Source: Cunninghamella blakesleeana | Taxonomy: Eukaryota > Mucoromycota > Mucoromycetes > Mucorales > Cunninghamellaceae | NCBI GenBank assembly: GCA_017871115.1 | Contig: JAFCIZ010000005.1 | Coordinates: 3,775,501 to 3,839,500, forward strand | Length of the DNA: 64,000 bases | Direction: 5' to 3' | Shown here: piece by piece, positions 1 through 11,582 of the stretch | Position numbering within the stretch: position 1 is the first letter of the stretch | How the letters are laid out: the number at the start of each line of letters is the position of its first letter | Translations under genes and position numbers: made by a program | The notes under the pieces: generated by a model | Database searches by the model: none | Seen by the model: the letters and a program-made list of their open reading frames with translations, nothing else | What the model was told of the DNA's origin: nothing

Positions 1-176
1 TGTTGCTGTCTATTCTTTTTTGTTGATGACATGAAAAGATCGTTTTCTTCTTGTCGAAATAATTCATTTTCATAAGGTATAATAGAAACACCTGCCTTTG
101 GTTTATTTTTCGAAGTGGTTATAAATAAATTATTTTCAAGTTGATTCGTAGTTACCCGTATTGGTGTTGATTTCAT
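1..176 (-). CDS. 5' end of an unknown protein (partial)
   Basis: An open frame starts at the ATG whose complement lies at 174-176 and runs off the left window edge after about 58 codons without a stop. The visible residues are polar and basic (Lys, Asn, Thr, Gln, Glu), with no recognisable domain. Codon use resembles the neighbouring real genes. A T-rich leader precedes the ATG on the minus strand. No function can be assigned from the fragment. Confidence 0.45.
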   Translation of the reverse strand, partial: MKSTPIRVTTNQLENNLFITTSKNKPKAGVSIIPYENELFRQEENDLFMSSTKKNRQQ

Positions 177-867
177 TTTATTTTTTCTTTTTTTCTTTTA
201 TTTTTTAAAAAAGGAAAAGAGAAGAGGCAGAGAGAGTTGCATAGATATAAAATGTTACAGTGTGAATTTTTAAAAGCCGATTGACCGAATTTTTTTTGTA
301 TGGTAAACGTCAAATCTATTAATTGTACCTTGTTTTATATTTTTTTAAGGTTTTAAACTAATATGTAATATATAGCTTTTTTATTTTTTTTTTGATGCCA
401 TATAGTAATTCACATTTAAGAATAGTAGAATATATATAAATAGTTTTGTATATTTTTTTTCACTATCACTTTAATAATGGCTATCTAAGTGCATATGAGT
501 CTTATTCGTTTTTGGATCAATTAATTTAAGAATGTGAAATTCATTCTATGTTGGGGGTTGATTTTTGTTTTTGTTTTTTAAAAAAATTATCTGAACTTTA
601 AAATGTGTACAAAGTTAATAATTTTATTTCTAAAATGATTTTTTCTAAAGAAAAATAACTAAAAGGGTTGAATTTACAAATGGTTTAACATATAAAAAAA
701 TATATTAATATAATACTAATAAAAAAAATAGCATAAACAATATGGTAATGATATAAAAAGACATAGTGGTAATGATAATATATATAAAATAAAATAAAAT
801 AAAATAAAAAAGAGCATATAAAAGTGTAAATAGTAATAAAAATAATAATAAATAAATCAGTTTTCAT
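177..867. other. Intergenic, AT-rich, nothing recognised
   Basis: This stretch lies between the 5' end of the partial gene and the 3' end of the bZIP gene. It is rich in T and A homopolymers, including an (AAAAT)n run near 786-808. No RNA gene, conserved ORF or clear regulatory motif is visible. Confidence 0.6.
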
Positions 868-1902
868 TTATTCTTCTTCTTCTTCTTCTTTTATACTTTC
901 TTTTTTTATAGTTTGTTCCATATCAACATCATGATTATCATCATGATCTTCATCTCCTTCACTGTGTTGTTGTCGCTGTTGTTGCTGTTGATCCTTCATT
1001 AATAAAGATCGATGAGCTTCAGCTAACTGTTCTTCTAATTTTGCTACTCTTTCCCGTTGTTGGGCTTCTTTTAATTTAGCATTATCACGTTCTGTTTCTG
1101 ATAGAATGACTTGTAATCGAAGTTGTTCATTATTTTTTTCTAATTCTGATACTCGTTTTTCCATTGCCTCCATTTTTAATACCTTTCGTAATCGAGATCG
1201 TCTTGCTGCATCCGTATTTTTTTGTCTTTTTAATATTATAGGATCAACATTACTATCATTATTTTGAATAGCAGTAGGCATTGCTGTTTTTATTGATTCT
1301 TCTTCACTCTCTTCTCGAACTCGTTTTTTAATGTTATTACTATTACTATTACTATTAGAATCCTTAGTCACTAGATTTGGTATAATTGTTCTTGGGGTTA
1401 TGGAAGTTGGATTTTTTTTTGTCATTTCTAATGGATTAATAACATTAGGTAAAATAGTTGATAATGGCGAAATGGTTGTATTTGCCATTGCTGTATTATT
1501 ATTATTATGATTATGATTATTATTGTTAAGAGATGATTGACCTTGCTGATGTAAAGTTGTTAAAATAGCCAATGCTTTAAGGAAAGGTGTTATATCTGAT
1601 GATGCTAATAAATTGTTATTATTGTTAACAGACTTGTCATTGATTATATCACCTTTCGTTGTTGTTGTGCCATCAGAATCATTTACCACAGTGGTATTAT
1701 CATCAGATCCATCAACAGAAGACTGTCGTTCCCATTTCATATTGTTGATTATCGAGAAATCATAAGGCTCGCATTTAATGTTTTCTTCTTCTTTCTTGTT
1801 GTCAGATGGTAAAATACCTGATTGTCGTAGATCACATTCTAACCAGTCATCCAAAGTATCCGCATTAATACCACAAGAATTGAATTCTACCTTGATATCC
1901 AT
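868..1902 (-). CDS. bZIP transcription factor, Gcn4/Cpc1-like
   Basis: An intronless gene for 344 residues. Residues about 223-285 form a bZIP domain. The basic region contains NTDAARRSR, matching the invariant N-x-x-A-A-x-x-S-R signature and closely resembling Gcn4/Cpc1 (NTEAARRSR). A long heptad-containing helix follows (MEKRVSELEKNNEQL onwards). The N-terminal half is acidic with Asn runs and a short hydrophobic block around residues 103-120, as expected of an activation domain. The C-terminus is Gln- and Glu-rich. Family knowledge: Gcn4/Cpc1 activates amino acid biosynthesis genes during starvation and is controlled by upstream ORFs. Two overlapping short uORFs do occur in the upstream spacer (2104-2201). 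Assignment to Gcn4 rather than another bZIP rests on the basic region and uORFs, so the family call is firm and the orthology probable. Confidence 0.85.
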   Translation of the reverse strand: MDIKVEFNSCGINADTLDDWLECDLRQSGILPSDNKKEEENIKCEPYDFSIINNMKWERQSSVDGSDDNTTVVNDSDGTTTTKGDIINDKSVNNNNNLLASSDITPFLKALAILTTLHQQGQSSLNNNNHNHNNNNTAMANTTISPLSTILPNVINPLEMTKKNPTSITPRTIIPNLVTKDSNSNSNSNNIKKRVREESEEESIKTAMPTAIQNNDSNVDPIILKRQKNTDAARRSRLRKVLKMEAMEKRVSELEKNNEQLRLQVILSETERDNAKLKEAQQRERVAKLEEQLAEAHRSLLMKDQQQQQRQQHSEGDEDHDDNHDVDMEQTIKKESIKEEEEEE

Positions 1903-2103
1903 TTCTTTTTATCTCTTTTTATATAAGTATATATAGAGGTGTGTGTATAGGGAAAGGGTGTACAATAAAAATAAAACAATAATAAAAGTATTAAAAATGG
2001 TATAAAAAGAGTGAAAAAAAGAAAAAGAGAAAAAAAAAATAATAAATGGGAACCAAAAATGGGAATAAAAAACTATAAGAGCGGTGATCAAAAAGATTAT
2101 CAA

Positions 2104-2201
2104 TTAGAAAGAATCCAGTTCCGTTATTGGACGATAAGAATCATACACCATCTGAGAAATACAAATAAGATTTGTTTGTTCCACACACAACAATACACCA
2201 T
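2104..2201 (-). promoter_or_regulatory. Two overlapping upstream ORFs in the bZIP leader region
   Basis: On the minus strand, upstream of the bZIP ATG at 1902, uORF1 starts at 2201 and stops at 2124-2126 (25 codons plus stop). uORF2 starts at 2151 in another frame and stops at 2104-2106 (15 codons plus stop). An ATG at 2144 is in frame with uORF1. No other ATG lies between 2104 and the main start. This arrangement suits Gcn4/Cpc1-type translational control, but the transcript start is not visible. The next gene ends at 2223, so the TSS must lie close to or inside that gene's 3' end for both uORFs to be transcribed. Confidence 0.4.
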
Positions 2202-2222
2202 AAAAAAAATATTTTTTTTCTG

Positions 2223-3457
2223 TCAAACAATGTTACCAAGATAATATGTAATGATTCGATGAAGTTTTTCCAAAACATCTAATTCTTCATATGATGATGA
2301 AAATGAAGATTTGTTTCCTTGTTGCTGTTGTTGCTTCTGATCTTTTTCTTGCTGTTGTTGCAATTCAGTTATATCACGTAAACATCCATTGTCAGTAATT
2401 AATAAATCAGTACCTGTTTTGGTTGAAATGTCAAACGGTTGCTCCCATGTTTCACGTGCTGAAGTGCTGAAATATACACAGGTTTCCGTCAACATAGCCA
2501 ATATACCCGCCAATTCATCAAACCTATTTTTATTTTTTTAGAAAAAAAAAAATATTAAAATATATTTTAATGATTAATCATTATTTATCTATTTATTTAT
2601 CTATTTATTTATATTTATATTTATCTATTTTTAATATTTTTTTTTTAATAGCTTGATCCCCAACTTTTTTTATTTTTTATTTTTTATTTTTGAAGCATTT
2701 AATTTATAAGAATTTAAAAATTACCTTATATAAAGATACTTATTCTCATGAGAGATATTTCCGTCGGGACCATAGGTTAATAATAATTCCAATAAATTTA
2801 TTACTACCACCATTGCAGGAGGCTGTCCTTGCTTTTCTTTAATTATCCAAGTTAATAAATCATGATCATCCTCTTCCATATTGTTTTTTTTATTATTTGC
2901 TTCCATTGTTGATGATGGTGGGGTTAAGTGAATACAAGATAACATGGCTTTTAATTCATCAAGACTTTTCACTACGCTTTTTTTTTTAAAAAAAAAAAAA
3001 AACAAAAGAAAATTTAAGGTAAATCTCTTTTTTGATAGCTTGAAACCCAGCTACGATGACTCTTGTTTTTTTCAACTTACCATAAACGTATACCTTCAAG
3101 CCATCTTTTATTTGATTGTAGATTAAGATCATGATGTTTATTTGTTAAAGCCTGAGCAATGGTTGATTCTATTGAATTCATATCTGAGCAAAAAACTAAT
3201 ACCCAAGGTCTTGTAGAATAAGATACAGCTTCTCCATAACCTTCTATTCCTTTTCTTTTTTGTAAATATTCTATTATATATTCTAATATCGTACTTTATT
3301 ATTTTTTAATTTATTTTTAAATAAAGAATAGTGGTTAATACACCCATAAATAATAACAATAATAATAATAATAATAGACAGTAAATAGAGAAATATATTA
3401 CCTTGTATTAGCAATATCATCATTGTTCAATTTAAAAAAGCAACTATTGATTTCCAT
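2223..3457 (-). CDS. Unknown conserved-looking protein, four exons
   Basis: A 273-residue protein is built from exons 3402-3457, 3081-3293, 2725-2976 and 2223-2523. All junctions have GT/AG borders and keep phase. It mixes hydrophobic strands and helices (PWVLVFCSDM; AMVVVINLLELLLTYG; DELAGILAMLTETCVYFS), which suggests a globular alpha/beta fold, followed by a Gln-rich linker and a C-terminal helix. I do not recognise a family. The alternating strands faintly recall small RecA-like recombination accessory proteins, but no Walker A motif is present, so this is only a guess. It lies head-to-tail upstream of the bZIP gene with a 320 bp spacer. Confidence 0.7.
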
Positions 3458-4034
3458 TTTTTAAAAAGATATTTGTGGGGAAAAAGAAAAAAAAAAAGAC
3501 GCGAGGAAAAAATAATTTCAGCATATTTAGAAAAAGATCTTAGGAGGTCATTATTTAAAACTCCTCCATTAATACTTTTTTTTTTGGAAATTCCTGTTCA
3601 TTCATTTTGATAAAAATCACTCTAAAAATGTTTTTTTACATCTACATTCACTTTTATTTTATTTTTTTAAATAATACCATTTGTTACTGGTAAATCAGCA
3701 AGAAATTTTAACGTATCAATAATACAGCCATCTATATGTTTACTAAATTTCAGAGTATTTTGAAATACACATGAACCTATTTAATGGTAAAGTTATAACT
3801 TAAAAATTCAATTTAATTTTTGTATAATGATCATTAATATTGATTTATTTATTTAAAAAATCATCTCCAAACTAAGTACTTATCAGCCTTTATGAATAAT
3901 AAACCACTTGATTTGATATTTTAACAAGTTAGTAATAATAACTGTGCTAATAAAAAGCAAAATAAAAATAAGAATGCATTATATTAAATACTAATCATAA
4001 ACATATCATTTTCTTCATAAAAACCATAAAACCA

Positions 4035-4151
4035 ATGGCTAACATTGACTATCTGTTCTACAATTTAAAACTCTCAGAAATGGACGATTCTTTTGTATAT
4101 TGTAATGAGATTCCAGGTATTTATATTGAAAAAACTAAAAAAATAAAATAG
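4035..4151 (+). CDS. Possible small ORF of 38 codons
   Basis: An ATG in the context accaATGG opens a 38-codon frame beginning MANIDYLFYNLKL, with mixed amino acid composition rather than the homopolymer look of chance ORFs here. A GT donor-like sequence follows the codon for Pro27, so it could also be a first exon or a relic. No similarity is recognised. It is listed as a low-confidence candidate only. Confidence 0.15.
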   Translation: MANIDYLFYNLKLSEMDDSFVYCNEIPGIYIEKTKKIK

Positions 4152-4733
4152 ATAAACTCACATATGACTATAAATTGAAAAATAATAAGCTGCTATAAAA
4201 ATAAAATGGATATAAAAACGAAAATTATTGCTATTTCATGATCAAAAATGTCAAAATTAATTATTATATGGTTTAAAAATAAAGTAAATACATAAAGACT
4301 TATTAATAAAAAGTAGTTTTTGACAAAACAAAAATAAGAAAATGCGATGATTTTTTTATTTTATTTATTCATTTATTTATATTTTTATAAAATACAATAC
4401 AAAGAATGATAATAACAATAGGTACCACTCCTATATATTTTTTATATTTCCTAATATATAAATTAATATTAAATTCTGGCGATAGAGCATAATTCTTAAA
4501 AAAAAAGACTGCAAAAGGAGATCCAATAAAATTAGAACAGCAATGGGGATTTAAACTCCGGTATTTTTTTTAATTTTTTAACCACGTATTATTTTAAAAA
4601 AATGTTTTCCCTTTCCCTTTCACTTTTTTAATCATCCATCTTTGCTCCTTTTTAATTCCTATCATAATCATTTGAAGGTATATTTTTTCTTCTATTTTTA
4701 ACAGTATATTTGATTTTTAAGATTTAAAAACTA

Positions 4734-4737
<4 letters not shown>

Positions 4738-4771
<34 letters not shown>
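4738..4771. repeat. (TA)n microsatellite
   Basis: An uninterrupted TA dinucleotide tract upstream of SEC31, about 115 bp before its ATG. Confidence 0.95.
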
Positions 4772-4776
<5 letters not shown>

Positions 4777-4886
4777 GGATTATTTTAAAATCACTTTTAT
4801 TTTATTGGATATAGAGTGTATATAAATATATTACATAAATCAATCAGAAAAAAAAAGGAGCCGATAGATACAATATAAAATACAAC

Positions 4887-7800
4887 ATGGCTAAAAAGCT
4901 TAGTGAAATTCAACGGACAGCATCTTTTGCTTGGAGTCCTGGACAACAAATTCCTCTTATTGCTGCCGGTACAGCTGCCGGTGCTTTAGATGATTCCTTT
5001 TCTAACGCGTCTGAACTCGAACTCTTTCAACTTGATTTGTCTAGTTCAAAATCTGATGGTCTTCATGTACAACACGGTCTTTCTCCTGTTGGTAAAATTA
5101 ATAGTCCTTCAAGGTAAAAGGAATATATTTTTTAATATATATTAGCTTTTTAGTTATCTATTCGTTTGTTTTTTATGAACTTGCCTTATATTTATATTTA
5201 TATTGTATATTTTTCATCTAGATTTAATAAATTAGCTTGGGGGTATAATACAACCGAAAAACCATATGGAATCCTTGCTGGTGGTATGGAAAACGGTGAG
5301 CTTATTCTTTGGGACCCTTCTGCTATTCTTAACAACAAAGGGTAATAATAATATGAAATAATATAAATTCAAATAATGATTATATATATATTACTTTTTA
5401 AAATATCTAAATATGCATTTTTTAATATATAAAGGGAAGAATCATTAATATTAAGAAATTCTACACATTCTGGGGCAATACGGGGTCTTGATTTTAATTT
5501 ACATCAATCCAATCTTTTAGCTTCAGCTGGTAGTAATAGTCAGGTAAATAAAGAAATATACATTTATATCAATTTATAAAAGAATAAGAAGTATTATAAA
5601 TATTATTATTACTATTATTATTATTATTATTTGGATCATTTAATGATTTATCTCTTTTTTATATTCTTTTTAAATTATAGGTTTATATTTGGGATCTTGT
5701 TAACCCTGATAAACCATTTACTCCTGGTTCACGCTCAATGAATATGGATGATATTACTAATGTTGGATGGAATGGCCAAGTTTCACATATTTTAGCAACT
5801 ACATCTAATTCTGGTCATACAGTCGTTTGGGATCTTCGTAATAAAAAAGAAGTAATGACTTTAACGTACTCAGGTCAAAATATGGGTGGAATTAGTGCTG
5901 GTAATAGACGTGGTATTACTACTTTAGCATGGCATCCTGACGTTGTAAGTTTTTAGTGATACATATTTTAATTAGAATATAAATGTTTATTTATTTATAT
6001 TAATTAAATTAATTGTACTTCGTTATTTTACTTTATTAAAAAAAAAAAATAGGCCACTCAACTTGTTACTGGTGCAGAAGATGATAACAATCCAATTATT
6101 ACACTTTGGGATCTTCGTCATGCCCATTCACCTGAAAAAGTATTAACTGGTCATCAAAAAGGTATATTGAGTGTATCATGGTGTAGACAAGATGCAGATT
6201 TATTATTATCTTGTGGTAAAGATAGTCGTACCTTATGTTGGAATCCTCAATCTGGTGAATTACTTGGTCAAGTATCTCAAAACTCTAACTGGACTTTCCA
6301 AGCTGACTGGTGTCCAAGAAACCCTGATCTTTTTGCAACCGCTTCTTTTGACGGCCAGGTATGTACTTGTCTATTTTTTTTTTTTTTTTATAAATAATAA
6401 TATTTTTTATTCTATAACTGATAATAATATATCTATGTGCTTAACTATATTTAATAGGTTAACGTATTTTCACTTCAAGGAGCTGGAGATAGTCAAGTTC
6501 CTGAAAATCAAAATAAATCTACTCAAGCTGATGATCCATTCTCAGCAGCTATGCTTTCAGCAGTTCCCCAAACACCATCCTTTGCATTAAAACATCCTCC
6601 TAAATGGCTTCGTCGACCTGTAGGTGCTTCATTCAGTTTTGGTGGAAAATTAGTTACTTTCAACAACAAAGCTGGACAAGCAGCAGCTCAAGCGGCAGCA
6701 GCATTACCTCCTGGCACAACACCTGCCCTTCAAAATATTCCTCGAAATGTATCAGTTATTAATATAGTTAGTGATCCAGAAATTGCTAAAAAATCAGATG
6801 AATTAGAAGCTGCCTTAGAATATAAAAATTTACAACAACTTATTGATGAGCGACGATCTCAATCCATCAATAATAAAAATACAGATGAACAAGAAAGTTG
6901 GGAAATATTACGTACTTTATATGATGAAAATGCTAGAAGTCAGTTATTAAAACATCTTGGATTTAGTAAAGATGATGTTATTACAACCGTTAATAAATTA
7001 GCAGTAGGAAAAACAACAGTATCTAATGGCCCTTCTACTACTACTGCTGATCCTTCAACACTTACTGATAATAATAATAATGTAAATGATTTGCAAGGTG
7101 GCGGGTTTGATTCAAATAAAAGTGGCGTTTCTGATCTTTTTGGAAATGGAGCAGATAACGATTTCTTTATTAAATCACCTGGACAATCACAGCAATTAAA
7201 TGAAGCTGTAACTAATCTTTTACCTCCTGTTAATCAAAAACCTCTTGAATTGTATCCTTCTACAAGTTCTGAAATGGATCGTTTAATTACTCGCGCTGTT
7301 GTTTTAGGTGATTTTGAATCTGCTGTCAACGCTTGTCTTGCTTCTGAAAGATGGTCAGATGCTTTAATGTTTGCTATATGTGGTGGTGAAGACCTTTTAG
7401 CCCGTACTCGTTTGGTTTACTTTGAAAAACAAGCGTCCTCTATTTCTTATTTAAGACTTTTGGAAAGTGTTATTAATAGCGATTTATTATCTGTTGTGCG
7501 TAATACTGAATTAAAAGAGTGGGATTCTATCATTGCTGTGTTATGTACTTTTGCTCGATCTGAAGATTTTGGTACTTTAAGTGAAACTTTAGGTGCACGT
7601 TTAGAAGATGCTTGGGCTACCTCCAAAGATATTAATAAGGGGCGTGAATACCGTCGTCAAGCTACTTTCTGTTACCTTGCAGCTGGTAATTTAGAAAAAG
7701 TAACAGGTATTTGGATTATTGAACAAGAAGAAGAAGAAAAACTTGAAAACGATAAGAATCGTGGATCTAGTTTACAACATCTTGTAGAAAAAGTTACAGT

Positions 7801-9950
7801 TTTCAGAAATGCTATTGGCTATGAAGATATATATTTGAATGATAATACTATCACTCATTTCCCATTGGGCCCATTATATCAAAAATATTGTCAATATGCT
7901 GAACTATTAGCTACTCAAGGTAAATTAGCTACTGCCCTCAAGTACCTTTCTTTAACACCAGCCGCTTACCAACCTTCTACAAATACCTTCACTTCTTTAC
8001 CTATTATTCGTGATCGTATTTATCGTGCTTGTGGTCAAAAACGTGGTGCTAATCAATATCCTGAGCCTGCTTTTCCATTTGAGATGACTCAAGTAGTAGC
8101 TGAATATAGTCAAACTGCTTTCTCTGGTGCCGCTCAACAACAACAACAGCAACAAAGCTATGCATCTACTAATAATAATGCTTATCAGCCTTACACTTCT
8201 AATCAGCCAACTACATTGTCATCCAATAACTATGCACCTGTTACAAATCCATTAAGTGCTGGAAATAATGTTTATCAACCACAAACTTCAAATCAATATG
8301 GTATAAATCAACCACAAACAAATTATAGTGGAAGTTATAATCAACCTTCTGTAGGGTATAATAATAATAATGCTTATGGTACTAATGCCTATGGAAATAC
8401 ATATAATAATGTGTATGACCAACCTCAACAATTAAATACTGTTCCTCCTCCTCCTCCTATGGCTGGTCCTCCTAGACAAGGTTCTGCAATCTCATCACCT
8501 AGTCGTTCTGGAACACCTAAATTAAAGAATACAAGTGGTGCATGGAATGATCCACCTATGCTTCCTAATCCTAACATTACAAAGAGTCCACGAGTATCAG
8601 CAGCAGCAGCAGGAGCAACCAAACGTGTCACCTCACCATTCCCTAATGCACCTCCATCTGCAGCCTTTGTTCCTCCACCTCAACAACAATTTATGCAAGC
8701 TGGACCACCTCAAGGAAATATGGGTATGGTTCCTCCTCCTCCCCAACAAAACACTATGGTACCTCCACCCCCACAACAACAAACAGCTATTCCTCCTCCT
8801 CCTATGAATGCTATGGCTCCAACACCATTAGCTAAACAGCCACCACCTCCACCCCCAACTCAACAACAACTTCAACAGCAACAACAGCAATTATCACAAG
8901 GTCTTTATAACCCATCCACTCATGGATTTAATGCTGGTCCTACCCCACCACCACCTATGAATGCACCTCCACAACAATCACCAAATATGGCACGTCCTCC
9001 ACCACCTCAACAAAATCAATACACACCTTCTCCTATGAACAGCAATAATAATAATAACAATTATGCACCAAATCCATATGCTCCTTCTCCTCAACAACAA
9101 CACCAACAACCACAATCATTCTCACAACCCCCTCCTTCCCATCTTCAACGCCCACCACCACCTCAGCAATCATTCCAACAACCTTTTTCTCCTCAACAAA
9201 ATTTCCACCAACCTCCTCCTCCTAACGCACAACAACAATTTCATCCACAACAACAACAACAAGCTTTATCACAGCCACCTATGAATGTTAACCCATCATC
9301 TCCTGCTCCAGTAGCTGCCAAACCTGCTGCTCCTGCTATACCTGAAAAGCAAAGACATCGTAAGTATTTTAGTTATATTTTTAAAAATTATTTAATATGA
9401 TAATTTTATTCACCTTTTTATATATATGTATATATTTAGCTAAAGATGATAGAAGTCATATCCCTCCTCAACAACGCCCTATTTTTGAAATCCTCTCTGG
9501 TGAATTACAAAATCAAAGACAAAGATCATCTGTAAGTTAGAAGGAAAAAAAAAAAGTAAAATATATTTTAATAATTTTTATTTTTTTTTATTTTTTTATA
9601 GCCTGCTCAAAAGAAAATATTGGACGATACAGAAAAGAGATTAAATGGGTTATTTGATAATATGAATAATAGCGAATTATCGGATGATGTTGTACAATCT
9701 ATGTTAAAATTAGCCCAAGGTAAATACATAACGATAAAAATTAAAATAATAATTATAAATGTGTTTCGTACATATATATATATATATATTTAAATTCATT
9801 TTATTTTATTTCTTAGCTGTCCAAACTCGTGATTACAATCAAGCTCATCGATTACAAGTAGAGTTAGTAACAACTCGATATGCGGAATGTGGAGCTTGGT
9901 TAGTTGGTGTAAAACGATTGATTGAAAATGCTCAAAAACAAAACATGTAA
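4887..9950 (+). CDS. SEC31: Sec31, COPII outer-coat subunit
   Basis: Nine exons (4887-5113, 5222-5341, 5435-5543, 5681-5944, 6053-6358, 6458-9359, 9440-9531, 9602-9719, 9817-9950) give 1423 residues, close to the family's usual length. The N-terminus is a WD40 beta-propeller (repeats ending LILWDP, VYIWDL, TVVWDL, ITLWDL, TLCWNP), starting with the Sec31-typical TASFAWSP. An alpha-solenoid region follows in the big sixth exon (RLITRAVVLGDFESAVNACL, RWSDALMFAICGGEDLLART). Next come several hundred residues of Pro/Gln/Asn-rich linker with PPPP runs, which in Sec31 binds Sec23 and stimulates Sar1 GTPase. The last three exons encode the helical C-terminus. With Sec13 the protein forms the outer cage of ER-to-Golgi vesicles. 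All splice phases close. Confidence 0.95.
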
Positions 9951-11582
9951 AACAACAACGGCTTGATATTTAAAAAAAATTTAAAAAAGGGAAAAAAATA
10001 TAATTATATATCTGCATTTTTTTTTTTGTTATTATTAATTTTATTATTAATATTATTATTATTTATTGAATTTGATTTTTATTTTATTTTATTTTATTAT
10101 ATACAATTATTATTTAACCATTTATATTCGTAAAAAAAAAATACATTTTTATATACTTTTGCAATTTTTATTTTATTTTTTTCCCCTCTAATAAAAATAA
10201 AATAAAATAAATAAATAGTATATAAAATAACATAATCATGATTATTTGATTTGGAAAAATTAATATATATATTGTAATCAATCAACATCTTGATGATGTA
10301 CGAGTATTTTTTTTCTTGTATCTCCTCAAAAAAAAAAAAAAAACTCCCATAAACCCACCTATTAGTAACGACGGATCCCTTGGTTAAGAGCGCTTTTATT
10401 TATTTATTATAAATACGATGACGAGCATTCAAACTACTCCTCTATTCCCTTTTGTTTTTAAACTTGTTACTCTATTATCCTCCTGTGCCTGAATAAAATT
10501 ATAATAATAATAATAAATAATATAAAATCAATTATAGATATTTATTGAATTTTTATTATCCTATCACTATCAAACTATATAATCTCAGTATAGCACAATC
10601 ATAGTACAAGAACAATATATTATTTAAAAAAAAAAAAGATTAAATACGCAAAGGGTTTATGAAAGTCAGAATTAGAATCATGCAGCTTTAGTTATAAGTG
10701 GAATTATAGGGTTCTTTTTTTTTTTTTTTTTGGTTAGGTTTGGTTTTAAGTCATCGATCGAATGCATGTATATACTCAAAAAAAAAAAAAAAACGCACAC
10801 ATATACATTCTATATAATTATATTAACTATTTACATTTTTTTTTAATTTTTTAATTTTTTTATATTCATTATTATTTTTCTTTAAACACCTTCTATATTG
10901 AGGATTTGAGCCATTTATTTTATTTTATTTATATATTTTTTTAGGGAGAATATAAAAAATATCGGAAACATATAAACTTTATAATCTATATTTTGATTCA
11001 ATGAAAGAAATGGATATAGGCTCCGGAGTTAGAATTGTATTCTTGATGTATGTTTCTTTCTATTACTGATCAACCAGTGACCACATCATTTTTATAAAAA
11101 TGGAAATGATAAGGATAAGCTAGTTTTTTTTTTTTATCAAAATGTTTATTTTTATTTATTACTTTACGTTTGATTATACCTTTTATTTTTGAAAAAAAAA
11201 GCAAGGGTAATTTTTTTATCTATATAGTCATTATGATTATTTTCCTTATTATAAAAAAAGGGAGTCTTAAAATAAATAAATATACCAAAATAAAAACAGG
11301 ATAAAATAGAGATAATAAACCATATATCTATTTGTATTCAAAGTATATCTACTGATAAGGTATGTTCTAAATATGGAAAGTTGTAGATAAGAAAAAAAAA
11401 AAATGATCATCACCTTTAAAAAATGAAATCAAAATACTTCCGCCTGATTTTTATTTTCATTTTCGTATTTAAAAAAAAAAAATTACCTATTCTTATTTTC
11501 TTTCTTTTTTTCTTTTTCCTACTTTTTTTTTTTTTTATTAATCTTTTTATCATCATTTTTTATTTTATAAATAAATAAAACC
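9951..11582. other. Intergenic region with glutamine synthetase promoter
   Basis: This 1.6 kb spans the SEC31 3' flank and the upstream region of glutamine synthetase. It has many A and T homopolymers, and a long pyrimidine tract (about 11490-11560) directly before the glutamine synthetase ATG. The GATAAG cluster is annotated separately. No RNA gene was recognised. Confidence 0.6.
11108..11391 (+). promoter_or_regulatory. Cluster of four GATAAG sites upstream of glutamine synthetase
   Basis: GATAAG occurs at 11108-11113, 11114-11119 (back to back), 11354-11359 and 11386-11391, all on the plus strand, 190-475 bp before the glutamine synthetase ATG. GATAAG is the core bound by fungal nitrogen GATA factors (AreA/Nit2/Gln3 family), which are known to control glutamine synthetase. 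Further weaker GATAA words lie between them. Confidence 0.45.

Larger units (their letters stand above)
3458..4886. other. Divergent intergenic region upstream of SEC31
   Basis: This 1.4 kb lies between the divergent starts of the unknown gene (minus) and SEC31 (plus). It is strongly AT-rich and has a pure TA microsatellite at about 4738-4771. A 38-codon ORF at 4035-4151 is listed separately. No tRNA or other RNA gene was recognised. Confidence 0.6.

Noticed and set aside
8425..9284. Additional frames overlapping the SEC31 linker on both strands
   Set aside because: Shadows of the Pro/Gln-rich repeat coding region of SEC31.
10270..10500. Possible C/D-box snoRNA (tgatgatgt ... cctgaa)
   Set aside because: Box spacing is too long, no terminal stem was found and the boxes are common by chance in this sequence.
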